From: Oceanobacillus luteolus
GTDB taxonomy: Bacteria; Bacillota; Bacilli; Bacillales; Amphibacillaceae
Length of the DNA stretch: 42,115 bases
Assembly: GCF_023715655.1 (NCBI RefSeq)
Contig: NZ_JAMBON010000032.1
Span: forward strand, 1 to 42,115
Direction of reading: 5' to 3'
Both the position numbers and the translations under genes were made by a program. Position 1 is the first letter of the stretch; each line of letters starts with the position of its first letter. Positions 25,159 through 38,768 of this stretch are shown piece by piece. Under the pieces are notes generated by a model, which searched no databases, had not been told where the DNA came from, and saw only the letters and a list, made by a program, of their open reading frames with translations.

Positions 25159-26034
25159 TTATTCTTCTAGATTTTCTTCGTCAGAACTTTCTTCGTCAGA
25201 TTCTGCTTCTTCACCTTCAGCATCATTGTCTTCGCCTTCATCACTATCTTCTTCTGCAGACTCATCTACTTCATCTGCTTCTTCAGCTGTTGGTTCAGCA
25301 TCTTCCTCAGCAGATGTTTCGGCATCTTCTTCAGAGCCTGAAACAAGACTGTCTACGGATGCTAATGGCTGATTGACAACTGCTTCTGGGTTAACAGCTT
25401 CGTTAGCTTTACGGATTTCAAAATGGACATGATTGCCATTATCTTTTCCGAAGTTATTTTTCCCAGCAGTTCCGATTGCATCTCCTTGTTCCACGCGATC
25501 ATTCGCTTCTACGGATACTTCACCAAGGCTTGCGTAATACGTTTTTACATCGTTATCATGTGCAATTACAACAACGTTCCCGAGTAACGGGTCTTCTTTT
25601 ACCTCGCTTACCGTACCGCTCAGCGCAGCGACTACTTCAAAGCTTTCGCCGTCAGCTGATGTAATGTCAATACCTGTGCTTTGATAATAACGATTGTTGT
25701 AATGGATTAGAGCATTTACTTGGTCTGCCTCGTCTGCGTTATAATCAAAAAATTTCGTTACGATTTGTGCTTCTTCAGCGTTTGCGACAGGTAACTGAAT
25801 TACTTCCTGCTGATCCATTACAGGAACTGCAGAATCATCACTTGGAATTGGAGTGTAATCATCCGTTTGCTCTAGCGACTCATCAACTACTTGTTCGTCC
25901 CCGTTATTTGTATACCAGACAACTGCAGAGATTAATAGAGCTGCTAGTACTAAGTAAAGACTAGGGAAGAACCATCTTTTACGGAAAATACGTGTCCAGC
26001 GTTTTTTTGGACCGAATTTGTTTTCCTCATTCAT
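25159..26034 (-). CDS. spoIIQ: Forespore protein SpoIIQ (degenerate M23/LytM domain)
   Basis: The 291-residue protein has a basic cytoplasmic N-terminus, one membrane helix (22-42) and an extracellular LytM/M23 domain (about 90-225). SpoIIQ in the forespore membrane binds SpoIIIAH from the mother cell to form the engulfment zipper and channel. The first zinc-site position is Ser (S119 in QSTGIDI) where active M23 peptidases have His, while D123 and HVHFE (202-206) remain, so peptidase activity is unlikely, as in Bacillus subtilis SpoIIQ. The last 60 residues (232-291) are an extremely acidic tail of Glu, Asp, Ser and Ala. ATG 26034 follows GAGGTGAT; the upstream in-frame start at 26055 has none. 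Confidence 0.92.
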   Translation of the reverse strand: MNEENKFGPKKRWTRIFRKRWFFPSLYLVLAALLISAVVWYTNNGDEQVVDESLEQTDDYTPIPSDDSAVPVMDQQEVIQLPVANAEEAQIVTKFFDYNADEADQVNALIHYNNRYYQSTGIDITSADGESFEVVAALSGTVSEVKEDPLLGNVVVIAHDNDVKTYYASLGEVSVEANDRVEQGDAIGTAGKNNFGKDNGNHVHFEIRKANEAVNPEAVVNQPLASVDSLVSGSEEDAETSAEEDAEPTAEEADEVDESAEEDSDEGEDNDAEGEEAESDEESSDEENLEE

Positions 26035-26053
26035 TCTTATCACCTCAACAACC

Positions 26054-26082
26054 ATTCTGTTCAGAAAATAGAAAATCTATAC
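26054..26082 (-). promoter_or_regulatory. Candidate sigma-F promoter of spoIIQ
   Basis: On the minus strand GTATA (26082-26078), a 15-bp spacer and GAACAGAAT (26062-26054) fit the sigma-F pattern GYATA-N15-GGnnAnnnT, except for A at the second -10 position. Forespore expression of spoIIQ from a sigma-F promoter is established in Bacillus subtilis. The leader would be short, ending in the GAGGTGAT ribosome binding site. Confidence 0.45.
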
Positions 26083-26218
26083 ATTGATAGTGAAAAATTT
26101 TTAAGATTTGCGTATTTTATTGGTTTTTGAGGGGAAGTTAAGCATTTGGGAATAAGTTACTGTGTTATCTAGTAAATTTATTATTACCCAAGGTGCATTG
26201 CTATAGTATAGTCATTTT

Positions 26219-26660
26219 GACATGAGAGGGAGTCTATTGTAAGTTTAAAACGATTGCCAAGATCATTCGTGACATGAGAGACAGTCTATTGTAAGTTTTA
26301 AGCGGTTGCCAAGATCATTCGTGACATGAGAGACAGTCTATTGTAAGTTTTAAGCGGTTGCCAAGATCATTCGTGACATGAGAGACGTTCTATTGTTAGT
26401 TTTATACGATTGCCAAGAACATTCGTGACATGAGAGACAGTCTATTGTAAGTTTTAAGCGGTTGCCAAGATCATTCGTGACATGAGAGACGCTCTATTGT
26501 TAGTTTTATACGATTGCCAAGATCATTCGTGACATGAGAGACGCTCTATTGTAAGTTTTAAACGATTGCCAAGAACATTCGAGACATGAGAGACGCTCTA
26601 TTGTAAATTTTAAACAATTTCCATCAGCATTCGTAACACGAGAGAGACTCTATTAAACGT
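26219..26660. repeat. Tandem array C, exact 52-bp period
   Basis: GACATGAGAG (with small variants) starts at 26219, 26271, 26323, 26375, 26427, 26479, 26531 and 26583, and a decayed unit (AACACGAGAG) at 26635: nine units with every step exactly 52 bp. Two alternating variants occur: AAGCGGTTGCC with CAGTCTATTGTAAG, and TATACGATTGCC with CTATTGTTAG. This suggests duplication of multi-unit blocks. No indel has accumulated, although 52 is not divisible by three and no frame stays open. It lies between the spoIID terminator (26739) and the spoIIQ promoter (26082). Confidence 0.95.
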
Positions 26661-26738
26661 TTCTGGTAATTGACAAAGAAATTCTTTACTTGAAAGCCAC
26701 AGCTAAAACTACAGCATTCTATGAAAAGTAATGTAAAC

Positions 26739-26766
26739 AAAAAACCCCGTCTATTTCAAGACGAGG
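26739..26766 (-). terminator. Terminator behind spoIID
   Basis: Minus strand CCC-T-CGTCT / AGACGGGG (one bulge) with a TGAAAT loop is followed by six T (26744-26739). The stem overlaps the last codons of spoIID. Confidence 0.75.
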
Positions 26767-27902
26767 GTTGGGGCTGCTTCATCCAAGGTACTGATTTCTA
26801 CCCCTTGGTAATAGTATTTAACGATCTCTTCGTAGCTCTTTCCTTCTTTCGCCATGGCGTCGGCGCCGAATTGGCTCATGCCGATTCCGTGCCCGTAGCC
26901 TTTTGTTGTAAAAATGAAGTGATCATTGTTTTGTTTGACGGAGAAGTCGCTGGAGCGTAGAGCTAGTTTGTCACGCACTTCTCTACCTGTAAATGTATTT
27001 CCCTCAATGACAAACTCACTGACACGCCCACTATCATTCCGGGCTATGAGAATATCATTGGATTTCCCATTCGGAATATCTACTTCCAAAAGTTTTTCCA
27101 ATTCATCTTTGGAAAATGTTTCCTGACTTACAAGTTTTGGATTTTCGAGATCCCATGGACTTGGCACACTGCGCAAGTATGGCACTTCATTTTCCCAGTA
27201 ATCCTCGGAGTTCTCCGTAAAGCCATTACTCATTGAAAAATAGGCAGGCGTGATTGGATCTTCATTATATGTTATGATTTGACCTTTTGTCGCTTCTACT
27301 GCTGCTTTAATCTTTTCTAGATTCGTTTCATAATTACTACCCCATTGTTGCTGCAATTCTTGATTGTTTTTATATACCTGATGCTGCACGGTATCTGTAA
27401 TATCGAACTCTTCCTCTTTATTTCCTCCTAGGAGGTGGCTCACCGTATAAGTGCGGGCGGCGAGGGCTTGAGCCTTTAGAGCTTCCAATTCAAAGTCTGC
27501 CGACATTTCTGCTGCAACAACACCGACAATATAATCTTCAAGCGGTACATCCTCCACCACATCTGCTTTCGTGCGCATGACGGCTACAGAAACCGCTTCA
27601 GGGTTTTCATCTTCCAATGTAGTTTCCTCGACCGATTCAGTTATTTCCGATTTATTACCTAAAGGCAACACAATCAAACTAGGAACCACGAGTATAAGCG
27701 TAAGAAGTAATAAAATCGAAATGATGATTGGCAACCTGTATGAATACTGATGATGTCTGAAATACACTGAACCTTTTGGTTTAAACGAAGGGGTTAGCTT
27801 TGTTTTTGCTGATGTGATGGTGCTTTTTCTAAAAGATGATTGACTTTGCAGTTTTTTCTTCAAGTGTTTCTGGAGATTGATTTTTTTCTTTGTACTTTTC
27901 AC
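26751..27902 (-). CDS. spoIID: Sporulation lytic transglycosylase SpoIID
   Basis: The 383-residue protein is somewhat longer than Bacillus subtilis SpoIID because of a very basic cytoplasmic N-terminus (1-56). One membrane helix (57-80) follows, then the SpoIID catalytic domain outside. The catalytic Glu is E140 in FELEALKAQALAARTYTV, and the end carries TTKGYGHGIGMSQFGADAMA. With SpoIIM and SpoIIP it thins septal peptidoglycan during engulfment. I chose GTG 27902: AAGGAGG lies 6 nt before it, whereas the upstream in-frame ATG (27929) has no ribosome binding site. Confidence 0.92.
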   Translation of the reverse strand: MKSTKKKINLQKHLKKKLQSQSSFRKSTITSAKTKLTPSFKPKGSVYFRHHQYSYRLPIIISILLLLTLILVVPSLIVLPLGNKSEITESVEETTLEDENPEAVSVAVMRTKADVVEDVPLEDYIVGVVAAEMSADFELEALKAQALAARTYTVSHLLGGNKEEEFDITDTVQHQVYKNNQELQQQWGSNYETNLEKIKAAVEATKGQIITYNEDPITPAYFSMSNGFTENSEDYWENEVPYLRSVPSPWDLENPKLVSQETFSKDELEKLLEVDIPNGKSNDILIARNDSGRVSEFVIEGNTFTGREVRDKLALRSSDFSVKQNNDHFIFTTKGYGHGIGMSQFGADAMAKEGKSYEEIVKYYYQGVEISTLDEAAPTLVLK

Positions 27903-28084
27903 AAATTCCCTCCTTGTTGTTGAGTTCATGCTTACATGCAGATATACACAACGACTTGCATATAAACACTAGCTTAAGTTTAGCAATCTACTATTATATT
28001 TATACGCTAAAGGGAAAAATAGACCTGAAAAGTTATGAAAAATTAAAGAAAACAGTCACTTAAAAAGAAAATTACCATATAAAT

Positions 28085-28119
28085 AACCCCTACCGGATAT
28101 TTTTCTTCTGGTAGGGGTT
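28085..28119 (-). terminator. Hairpin terminator behind murA
   Basis: The 10-bp perfect stem AACCCCTACC / GGTAGGGGTT has a 15-nt A/T loop. It is followed on the minus strand by ATTTATAT, so the T-tract is weak. Confidence 0.65.
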
Positions 28120-28137
28120 GTCATGTTGTATTATTTG

Positions 28138-29463
28138 TTATGATAACTTTGCAATTTTTTCTTCAGCTGTTACAGGAAGTGGCTCGATTACATTGTCGTT
28201 TTCGTCCACGCGAACGATGTCTGCACCTAGAGCAGCCAATTTACCAACGATATTTACATAACCGCGGTCCAAATGTTTCAATTGAGTCACTCGAGTACGT
28301 CCTTCTGCGACTAAACCAGCTAAGATTAGCGAAGCTGCTGCACGAAGATCTGTTGCCGCGACTTCTGCACCTTGGAGATCATTTAATCCCTCAATGATTA
28401 CGCTACGGCCTTCAATTTTAATCTTTGCGTTCATTCTTCTAAATTCTTCCACATGCATGAAACGATTTTCAAAAACAGTTTCAGTGAGGACGCTAGTACC
28501 GTTTGCTTTTAGCATTAGTGCCATCATTTGGGATTGCATGTCAGTTGGGAAGCCTGGGTAAGGAAGTGTTTTAATATCTGTAGCCTTAAGTTCTTGAGGA
28601 CCAATAACACGAACTCCGGTTTCCTCTTCCTTAATAGTTACACCTACTTCTTCCAATTTAGAGATAACAGAGCGCAAATGTTCAGTTTCCACGTTTTCAA
28701 CGAGTACATTACCACCTGTAATCGCAGCAGCTACCATGAATGTACCTGCTTCAATTCGGTCAGGAATAATCGTATGCGTTGCACCGTGGAGCTTTTCCAC
28801 TCCTTGGATACGGATTGTTTCTGTACCAGCACCAACAATATCGGCACCCATTTTATTCAAGTAATTTGCTAAATCAACAATTTCAGGTTCTTTAGCTGCG
28901 TTCTCAATTGTTGTAACTCCATCAGCAAGGCTTGCAGCCATCATAATATTTTCCGTAGCGCCAACACTCGGCATATCTAAATAAATTTTTGCACCTTTAA
29001 GACGTCCATCTACTTTCGCTTCAACGAAACCATTACCGACATGAATGTCAGCTCCCATGGCTTCAAAGCCTTTTAGATGAAGGTCGATTGGACGTGATCC
29101 GATTGCACAGCCACCTGGCATAGCAACATTTGCATGGCCATAGCGGGCGAGCAGTGGTCCCAGTACGAGGACAGAAGCGCGCATTTTCCGAACATATTCA
29201 AACGGAGCCTCTGTACGTAATCTTCTGGAAGCATCAATTTCTACTGTATTTTGTTCTGCATCAAAGGTAACCTCGGCGTTAAGGTTTCTTAGTACTTCGT
29301 TGATTGTATAAACATCAGCTAAAACAGGTACATCTGTAATTACGCTTTTGCCTTCACTAGCAATTAAGCTCGCAGCCAAAACTGGCAATACGGCATTTTT
29401 GGCACCTTCTACTTTTACAGTACCATTTAGTTGCTGTCCACCTCTTACGATGATTTTTTCCAT
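28138..29463 (-). CDS. murA: UDP-GlcNAc 1-carboxyvinyltransferase
   Basis: The 441-residue cytoplasmic enzyme adds enolpyruvate from PEP to UDP-GlcNAc, the first committed step of peptidoglycan synthesis. The EPSP-synthase-like fold shows [14 protein letters not shown] (20-33, with catalytic K22 and N23) and the fosfomycin-target Cys C119 in [16 protein letters not shown]. The C-terminus [18 protein letters not shown] is typical. The 37-bp gap to ywmB and the matching gene order suggest a ywmB-murA transcript. Bacillus species often have two MurA paralogues; this position corresponds to MurAA. Confidence 0.95.
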   Translation of the reverse strand: MEKIIVRGGQQLNGTVKVEGAKNAVLPVLAASLIASEGKSVITDVPVLADVYTINEVLRNLNAEVTFDAEQNTVEIDASRRLRTEAPFEYVRKMRASVLVLGPLLARYGHANVAMPGGCAIGSRPIDLHLKGFEAMGADIHVGNGFVEAKVDGRLKGAKIYLDMPSVGATENIMMAASLADGVTTIENAAKEPEIVDLANYLNKMGADIVGAGTETIRIQGVEKLHGATHTIIPDRIEAGTFMVAAAITGGNVLVENVETEHLRSVISKLEEVGVTIKEEETGVRVIGPQELKATDIKTLPYPGFPTDMQSQMMALMLKANGTSVLTETVFENRFMHVEEFRRMNAKIKIEGRSVIIEGLNDLQGAEVAATDLRAAASLILAGLVAEGRTRVTQLKHLDRGYVNIVGKLAALGADIVRVDENDNVIEPLPVTAEEKIAKLS

Positions 29464-29499
29464 ATTTATAAATCTCCTTCAAATCCTTTTTTCTAGATA

Positions 29500-30213
29500 T
29501 TAATATTCATTCATTAGGATAGGTGTGCCTATCGTGTATGCCAGCTTTCCTGAATCCCCTTGAGTCGCGACGATTTGTAAATTATATGGTATACCCTGAA
29601 TGACAAATTTCTCGTTCCATAGAGGTGTATACCCGTATTTTATTTTTTTATGCTTGGACATTTCGAGTGGATCATCTTGCTCTTCCACATGCTCCAGCTG
29701 CAGCGATTCTGTTAATACGTCAATAACCGCTCTATTCTCTATTGTATCATCTTCTATGACCTCAATACAAGTGAATTCATCAGGTTTATCTTGAAAGAAT
29801 GAATCGTTGAGTTTACCACTTGTTTGGTCATATTCCGATTGAATTTCTTCGTTCCAATCGGACCCTTTCATAACAGCTATCAGCTCAATATGTTCAGGCT
29901 CTATCTTTGACACAATAATCGTTTGATCCACATGGATAGATGTAGTATTTTCTTCATCAAACAGAATATATTTTATACTATTTTCATCTTCGGTTCTAGT
30001 TACTAAATGACTATTTCGTACATCGTTCAAAATATCGTTGAAATTGGTTTTGGAGATAGATTCTTTAAGCATGACTTCCCAATTTGTAATTGCCCATGTA
30101 TTTTCTTCTGCGATTTTGGTGAGTGTATGTAGGGGATCAACTGGTTCGTTTGGGGTAGCTCCTGTCATAAACATACTAGTAATGATAAAAAGTAAAATTA
30201 CTGTTTTTTTCAT
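29500..30213 (-). CDS. YwmB-family secreted protein (TATA-box-binding-like fold)
   Basis: The 237-residue protein starts MKKTVILLFIITSMFMTGATP, a signal peptide. The rest is hydrophilic, without Cys, and ends FVIQGIPYNLQIVATQGDSGKLAYTIGTPIL, as in the YwmB family (DUF1779), whose structure resembles a TATA-binding fold. Its function is unknown; it is always found near murA in Bacillales. ATG 30213 follows GTGGAGAGAG; the in-frame GTG at 30225 lies inside that ribosome binding site and is not used here. Confidence 0.8.
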   Translation of the reverse strand: MKKTVILLFIITSMFMTGATPNEPVDPLHTLTKIAEENTWAITNWEVMLKESISKTNFNDILNDVRNSHLVTRTEDENSIKYILFDEENTTSIHVDQTIIVSKIEPEHIELIAVMKGSDWNEEIQSEYDQTSGKLNDSFFQDKPDEFTCIEVIEDDTIENRAVIDVLTESLQLEHVEEQDDPLEMSKHKKIKYGYTPLWNEKFVIQGIPYNLQIVATQGDSGKLAYTIGTPILMNEY

Positions 30214-30338
30214 GTCTCTCTCCACCTTATCCTTTGATTATTTTCAGTATGGACAGGTATATATATTTTATTCACTAGATTAGTAGATTGAGAGACCAAA
30301 ACAGGAGTTTATCATTGATGAAAATCGGTTAATATAAT

Positions 30339-30362
30339 AAGAGCTCTATATGTGAGCTCTTT
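30339..30362. terminator. Bidirectional terminator behind ywzB
   Basis: The perfect 8-bp stem AAGAGCTC / GAGCTCTT with a 7-nt loop is followed by T-runs on both strands. Its minus-strand upstream edge lies at the ywzB stop codon (30363). Confidence 0.75.
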
Positions 30363-30593
30363 TTAAAATAGATATGATAAATCTTGTGACCAACGGATAA
30401 TGTCGAGAACAAAGTTACTGACACCAGTACCGATTAATATTGCTAAAAACATGAGGAAAATCCGACCTTCTGTAGAGTGACCTTTGCGGATGATCGGGTC
30501 GAAATTCAGCTTTAACATGAGACGCCATGTGAGCCAAATAAAGAATAAATGCGAAATCATGCTAATTAACGCAATCTGACCTATCGAAATCAT
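30363..30593 (-). CDS. ywzB: DUF1146-family membrane protein (YwzB-like)
   Basis: The 76-residue protein has two hydrophobic helices (about 5-27 and 46-66) around a basic loop, LKLNFDPIIRKGHSTEGR. This is the DUF1146/YwzB family, a constant neighbour of the ATP synthase operon in Bacillales. Its function is unknown. ATG lies behind AAAGGAGCCCTCC. It is separated from atpC by a terminator and the hairpin element. Confidence 0.88.
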   Translation of the reverse strand: MISIGQIALISMISHLFFIWLTWRLMLKLNFDPIIRKGHSTEGRIFLMFLAILIGTGVSNFVLDIIRWSQDLSYLF

Positions 30594-30697
30594 GGAGGGC
30601 TCCTTTCATAAGAAATATTATTGTCGATATTTCCCGGGAAATGAGTTCGGGAAAGAATGACAGTAGATGAGGACTTTTACATATCATTCAAAGAAAA

Positions 30698-30730
30698 AAT
30701 CTCTTATAACATAGTGTGTCATAAGAGATT
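30698..30730. terminator. Terminator of the ATP synthase operon
   Basis: The perfect 10-bp stem AATCTCTTAT / ATAAGAGATT encloses a 13-nt loop. On the minus strand it is followed by TTTTTC. The operon 3' UTR before it contains hairpin element copy 1. Confidence 0.85.
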
Positions 30731-30770
30731 TTGTTTTATTACGACGTCGAAAAGACGCAGGTACTTTTTC

Positions 30771-30920
30771 GTATCGGCTAGCTTCAGCGACCAGGGACTG
30801 TTCGAACTTCATGCGCCTCCAGTCGATAAGTCAACATCGGTTCGTTACCTCACCGTGTTTCCTTTATCTTCTTGCGCCGCATTCCAGTTCGACCGTCCCT
30901 AAACGGTCGCTTCAGCTTTT
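30771..30920 (-). repeat. 150-bp fold-back element, copy 1 (behind atpC)
   Basis: This element aligns without gaps to 33785-33934 over 150 bp, with roughly four of five positions identical by eye. Its ends can fold back: AGCGACC (30786-30792) with GGTCGCT near 30905-30911, and AGGGAC with GTCCCT. Shared inner words include CTTCATGCGC, GATAAGTCAACATCGG and CCGTGTTTCCTTTATCTTC. It begins 4 bp behind the atpC stop codon when read with the operon. Similar elements are scattered through Bacillaceae genomes as far as I recall. No open reading frame is present. Confidence 0.85.
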
Positions 30921-30924
30921 GTAT

Positions 30925-31335
<411 letters not shown>

Positions 31336-31394
31336 CTAATATTGGTAAGAAGGCGGGAAGTATATGAAACTTTCCCCCTTCTTCCATTTATCAT

Positions 31395-33700
<2,306 letters not shown>

Positions 33701-33784
33701 TCACCACCCTTTCGCAGTGATTTGTGAAGAGGGCTGGCTAGTGATTGCCAGACCTCTTATATTAAAACGGTCGCTTACGCATTT

Positions 33785-35442
<1,658 letters not shown>

Positions 35443-35454
35443 TCACCCCTATCA

Positions 35455-36551
<1,097 letters not shown>

Positions 36552-36680
36552 CTATTGAAAAAAGCGTTTAATCAGTTCTGCTTTAACTTACAGAATTAAC
36601 CTACATAATCTTACATAAAGGAATGGCGAAGATTCTATTAACCGGATCCTCGCCATCTTCAACTTATTAAGGACGTGTTA

Positions 36681-36893
<213 letters not shown>

Positions 36894-36937
36894 TTATAAT
36901 TTCCTCCTTTTATGTTTAAACCCTTTAGTTTTTTTAT

Positions 36938-37690
<753 letters not shown>

Positions 37691-37794
37691 TTAGATGGCC
37701 ACCAGAATTGGTGACGTTTTCTTACGTGGTGCAGATAGATACCTTATCTACCAAGAGTTGCTTTTGCATATTAAAGCTGCATGAAGTATGTACA

Positions 37795-38181
37795 TTAGCT
37801 ATCTTGATTTTTTCTAATGAGAAGGTAATAGATTCCATCAAGAAAAATGATAAGGTAGGATAGCATTAAACCAATTACTACAGCAATAACATGAAAAGAT
37901 TCTTCAAAACGCATAGCGATTGCTACGCCTAAAACTGCTGCCGCCATTCTTGTGACCGTTCCCAAACTTCCTCGAAATTTACTTTTTGTTGCTGCTTTAT
38001 CCCCCAGCAATCTTGTCTTACGCTGAAGTACCAACAAATTATAGAAGCTGATCACCCCACCTAACAAGAGTCCATTAAGCTCTCTCATATAAGGCAGAAA
38101 TACTACTCCGAGTACGACTAGCGCAAGCAAAGTAAGCATGCCTTTCCTCTGTCGTACAATCATACTATCAAATTCAAACAT
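37795..38181 (-). CDS. atpI: ATP synthase assembly protein AtpI
   Basis: The 128-residue protein has four membrane helices in two pairs, with LNGLLLGGVISFYNLLVLQRKTR in the middle. The family helps assemble the c ring and may transport Mg2+. It is the first gene of the operon; 131 gene-free bp separate it from atpB. The ATG at 38181 has only a distant GGAG; ATG 38163 (MIVRQRKGML) is an alternative. Confidence 0.88.
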   Translation of the reverse strand: MFEFDSMIVRQRKGMLTLLALVVLGVVFLPYMRELNGLLLGGVISFYNLLVLQRKTRLLGDKAATKSKFRGSLGTVTRMAAAVLGVAIAMRFEESFHVIAVVIGLMLSYLIIFLDGIYYLLIRKNQDS

Positions 38182-38221
38182 TTTTTCTGAACGCTCCTAT
38201 AGTGAAACATACGGGAAGGTG

Positions 38222-38380
38222 GTGATACGAATTTCCAAGCTTAGAATTGTACTTCTACCTATTAACATAGAAGAGATGTACCTTCAGTTGGCCAGAACCT
38301 TGCAAGTATCGGCGACTTTTACTATGTATGATGTGAGTCTGCAGAAAGTGTCAACAGGATATTATTCCCTATATGTGTAG
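38222..38380 (+). CDS. Possible small protein between atpI and the protease
   Basis: The 52-residue frame begins GTG (IRISKLRIVLLPINIEEMYL) and ends TGYYSLYV. AAGGTGGTGAT, one base off a perfect anti-Shine-Dalgarno complement, overlaps the GTG and would suit an ATT start at 38231 better. No family is recognised and the frame overlaps the atp leader on the opposite strand. It could be chance. Confidence 0.2.
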   Translation: MIRISKLRIVLLPINIEEMYLQLARTLQVSATFTMYDVSLQKVSTGYYSLYV

Positions 38381-38444
38381 TTTTTAACAAACTCCGACTA
38401 ATTTCTAACATTTTTTCTGAAAAAACCCATACTCACACTAGGTA

Positions 38445-38474
38445 AGTTTACCTTAATGGCACATGCATTGTCAA
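38445..38474 (-). promoter_or_regulatory. Candidate promoter of the ATP synthase operon
   Basis: On the minus strand TTGACA (38474-38469), an 18-bp spacer and TAAACT (38450-38445) lie about 265 bp upstream of atpI. A short palindrome, AGGTAAGTTTACCT (38440-38453), overlaps the -10. The -35 is perfect; the -10 is 4/6. The long leader has no other clear signal. Confidence 0.4.
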
Positions 38475-38731
38475 TTAGAAGCCTTGGATAAATTCAACGG
38501 TTTTCGAGCAAAATTTTTTAGCTACTTTACGGTAAAAAAATGCCGGGAAATTCAAGGCGTACAACACTCATTATATAGGAAATATATCGTTGTAAATATG
38601 ACGTTTTTGTGAACGGGTTTTGACAATTTTGGAAAGTAGGAAAAAGGGAATGGATAGAGGTTTCACTTAGTGTAATAGAGCTAGATACGGGATAATGAGG
38701 ATGTTTACTCGGGGTTTAAATTTGGAAGCCG
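38475..38731. other. Gene-free region upstream of the atp promoter candidate
   Basis: The roughly 260 bp between the atp promoter candidate and the hairpin behind the protease gene are AT-rich. They contain no credible gene, repeat or RNA. A plus-strand TTGACA at 38619 lacks a matching -10. Confidence 0.5.
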
Positions 38732-38765
38732 GGACCAATAGAAAAATATATCCATTGACCCGACT
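38732..38765 (-). terminator. Hairpin behind the protease gene
   Basis: Minus strand GAAGTCGGGTCAATGG pairs with CTATTGGTCCCGGCTTC across a loop rich in T, using several G-U pairs. The T-tract behind it is weak (CCAAATTTAAA), so termination efficiency is uncertain. Confidence 0.45.
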
Positions 38766-38768
38766 TCA

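Noticed and set aside
25142-25372. A Ser-rich plus-strand frame opposite the spoIIQ tail
   Set aside because: It is the antisense shadow of the Glu/Asp codons (TCT, TTC, TCA) of the acidic tail.
19385-26660. CRISPR arrays at the tandem repeats near 19.4 and 26.2 kb
   Set aside because: The whole 51/52-bp unit is repeated, including what would be the spacer. No unique spacers and no cas genes are present.
36631-36657. A strong terminator between atpE and atpF
   Set aside because: The stem is short, with mismatches, and no T-run follows; it is at most an mRNA processing or stability hairpin.
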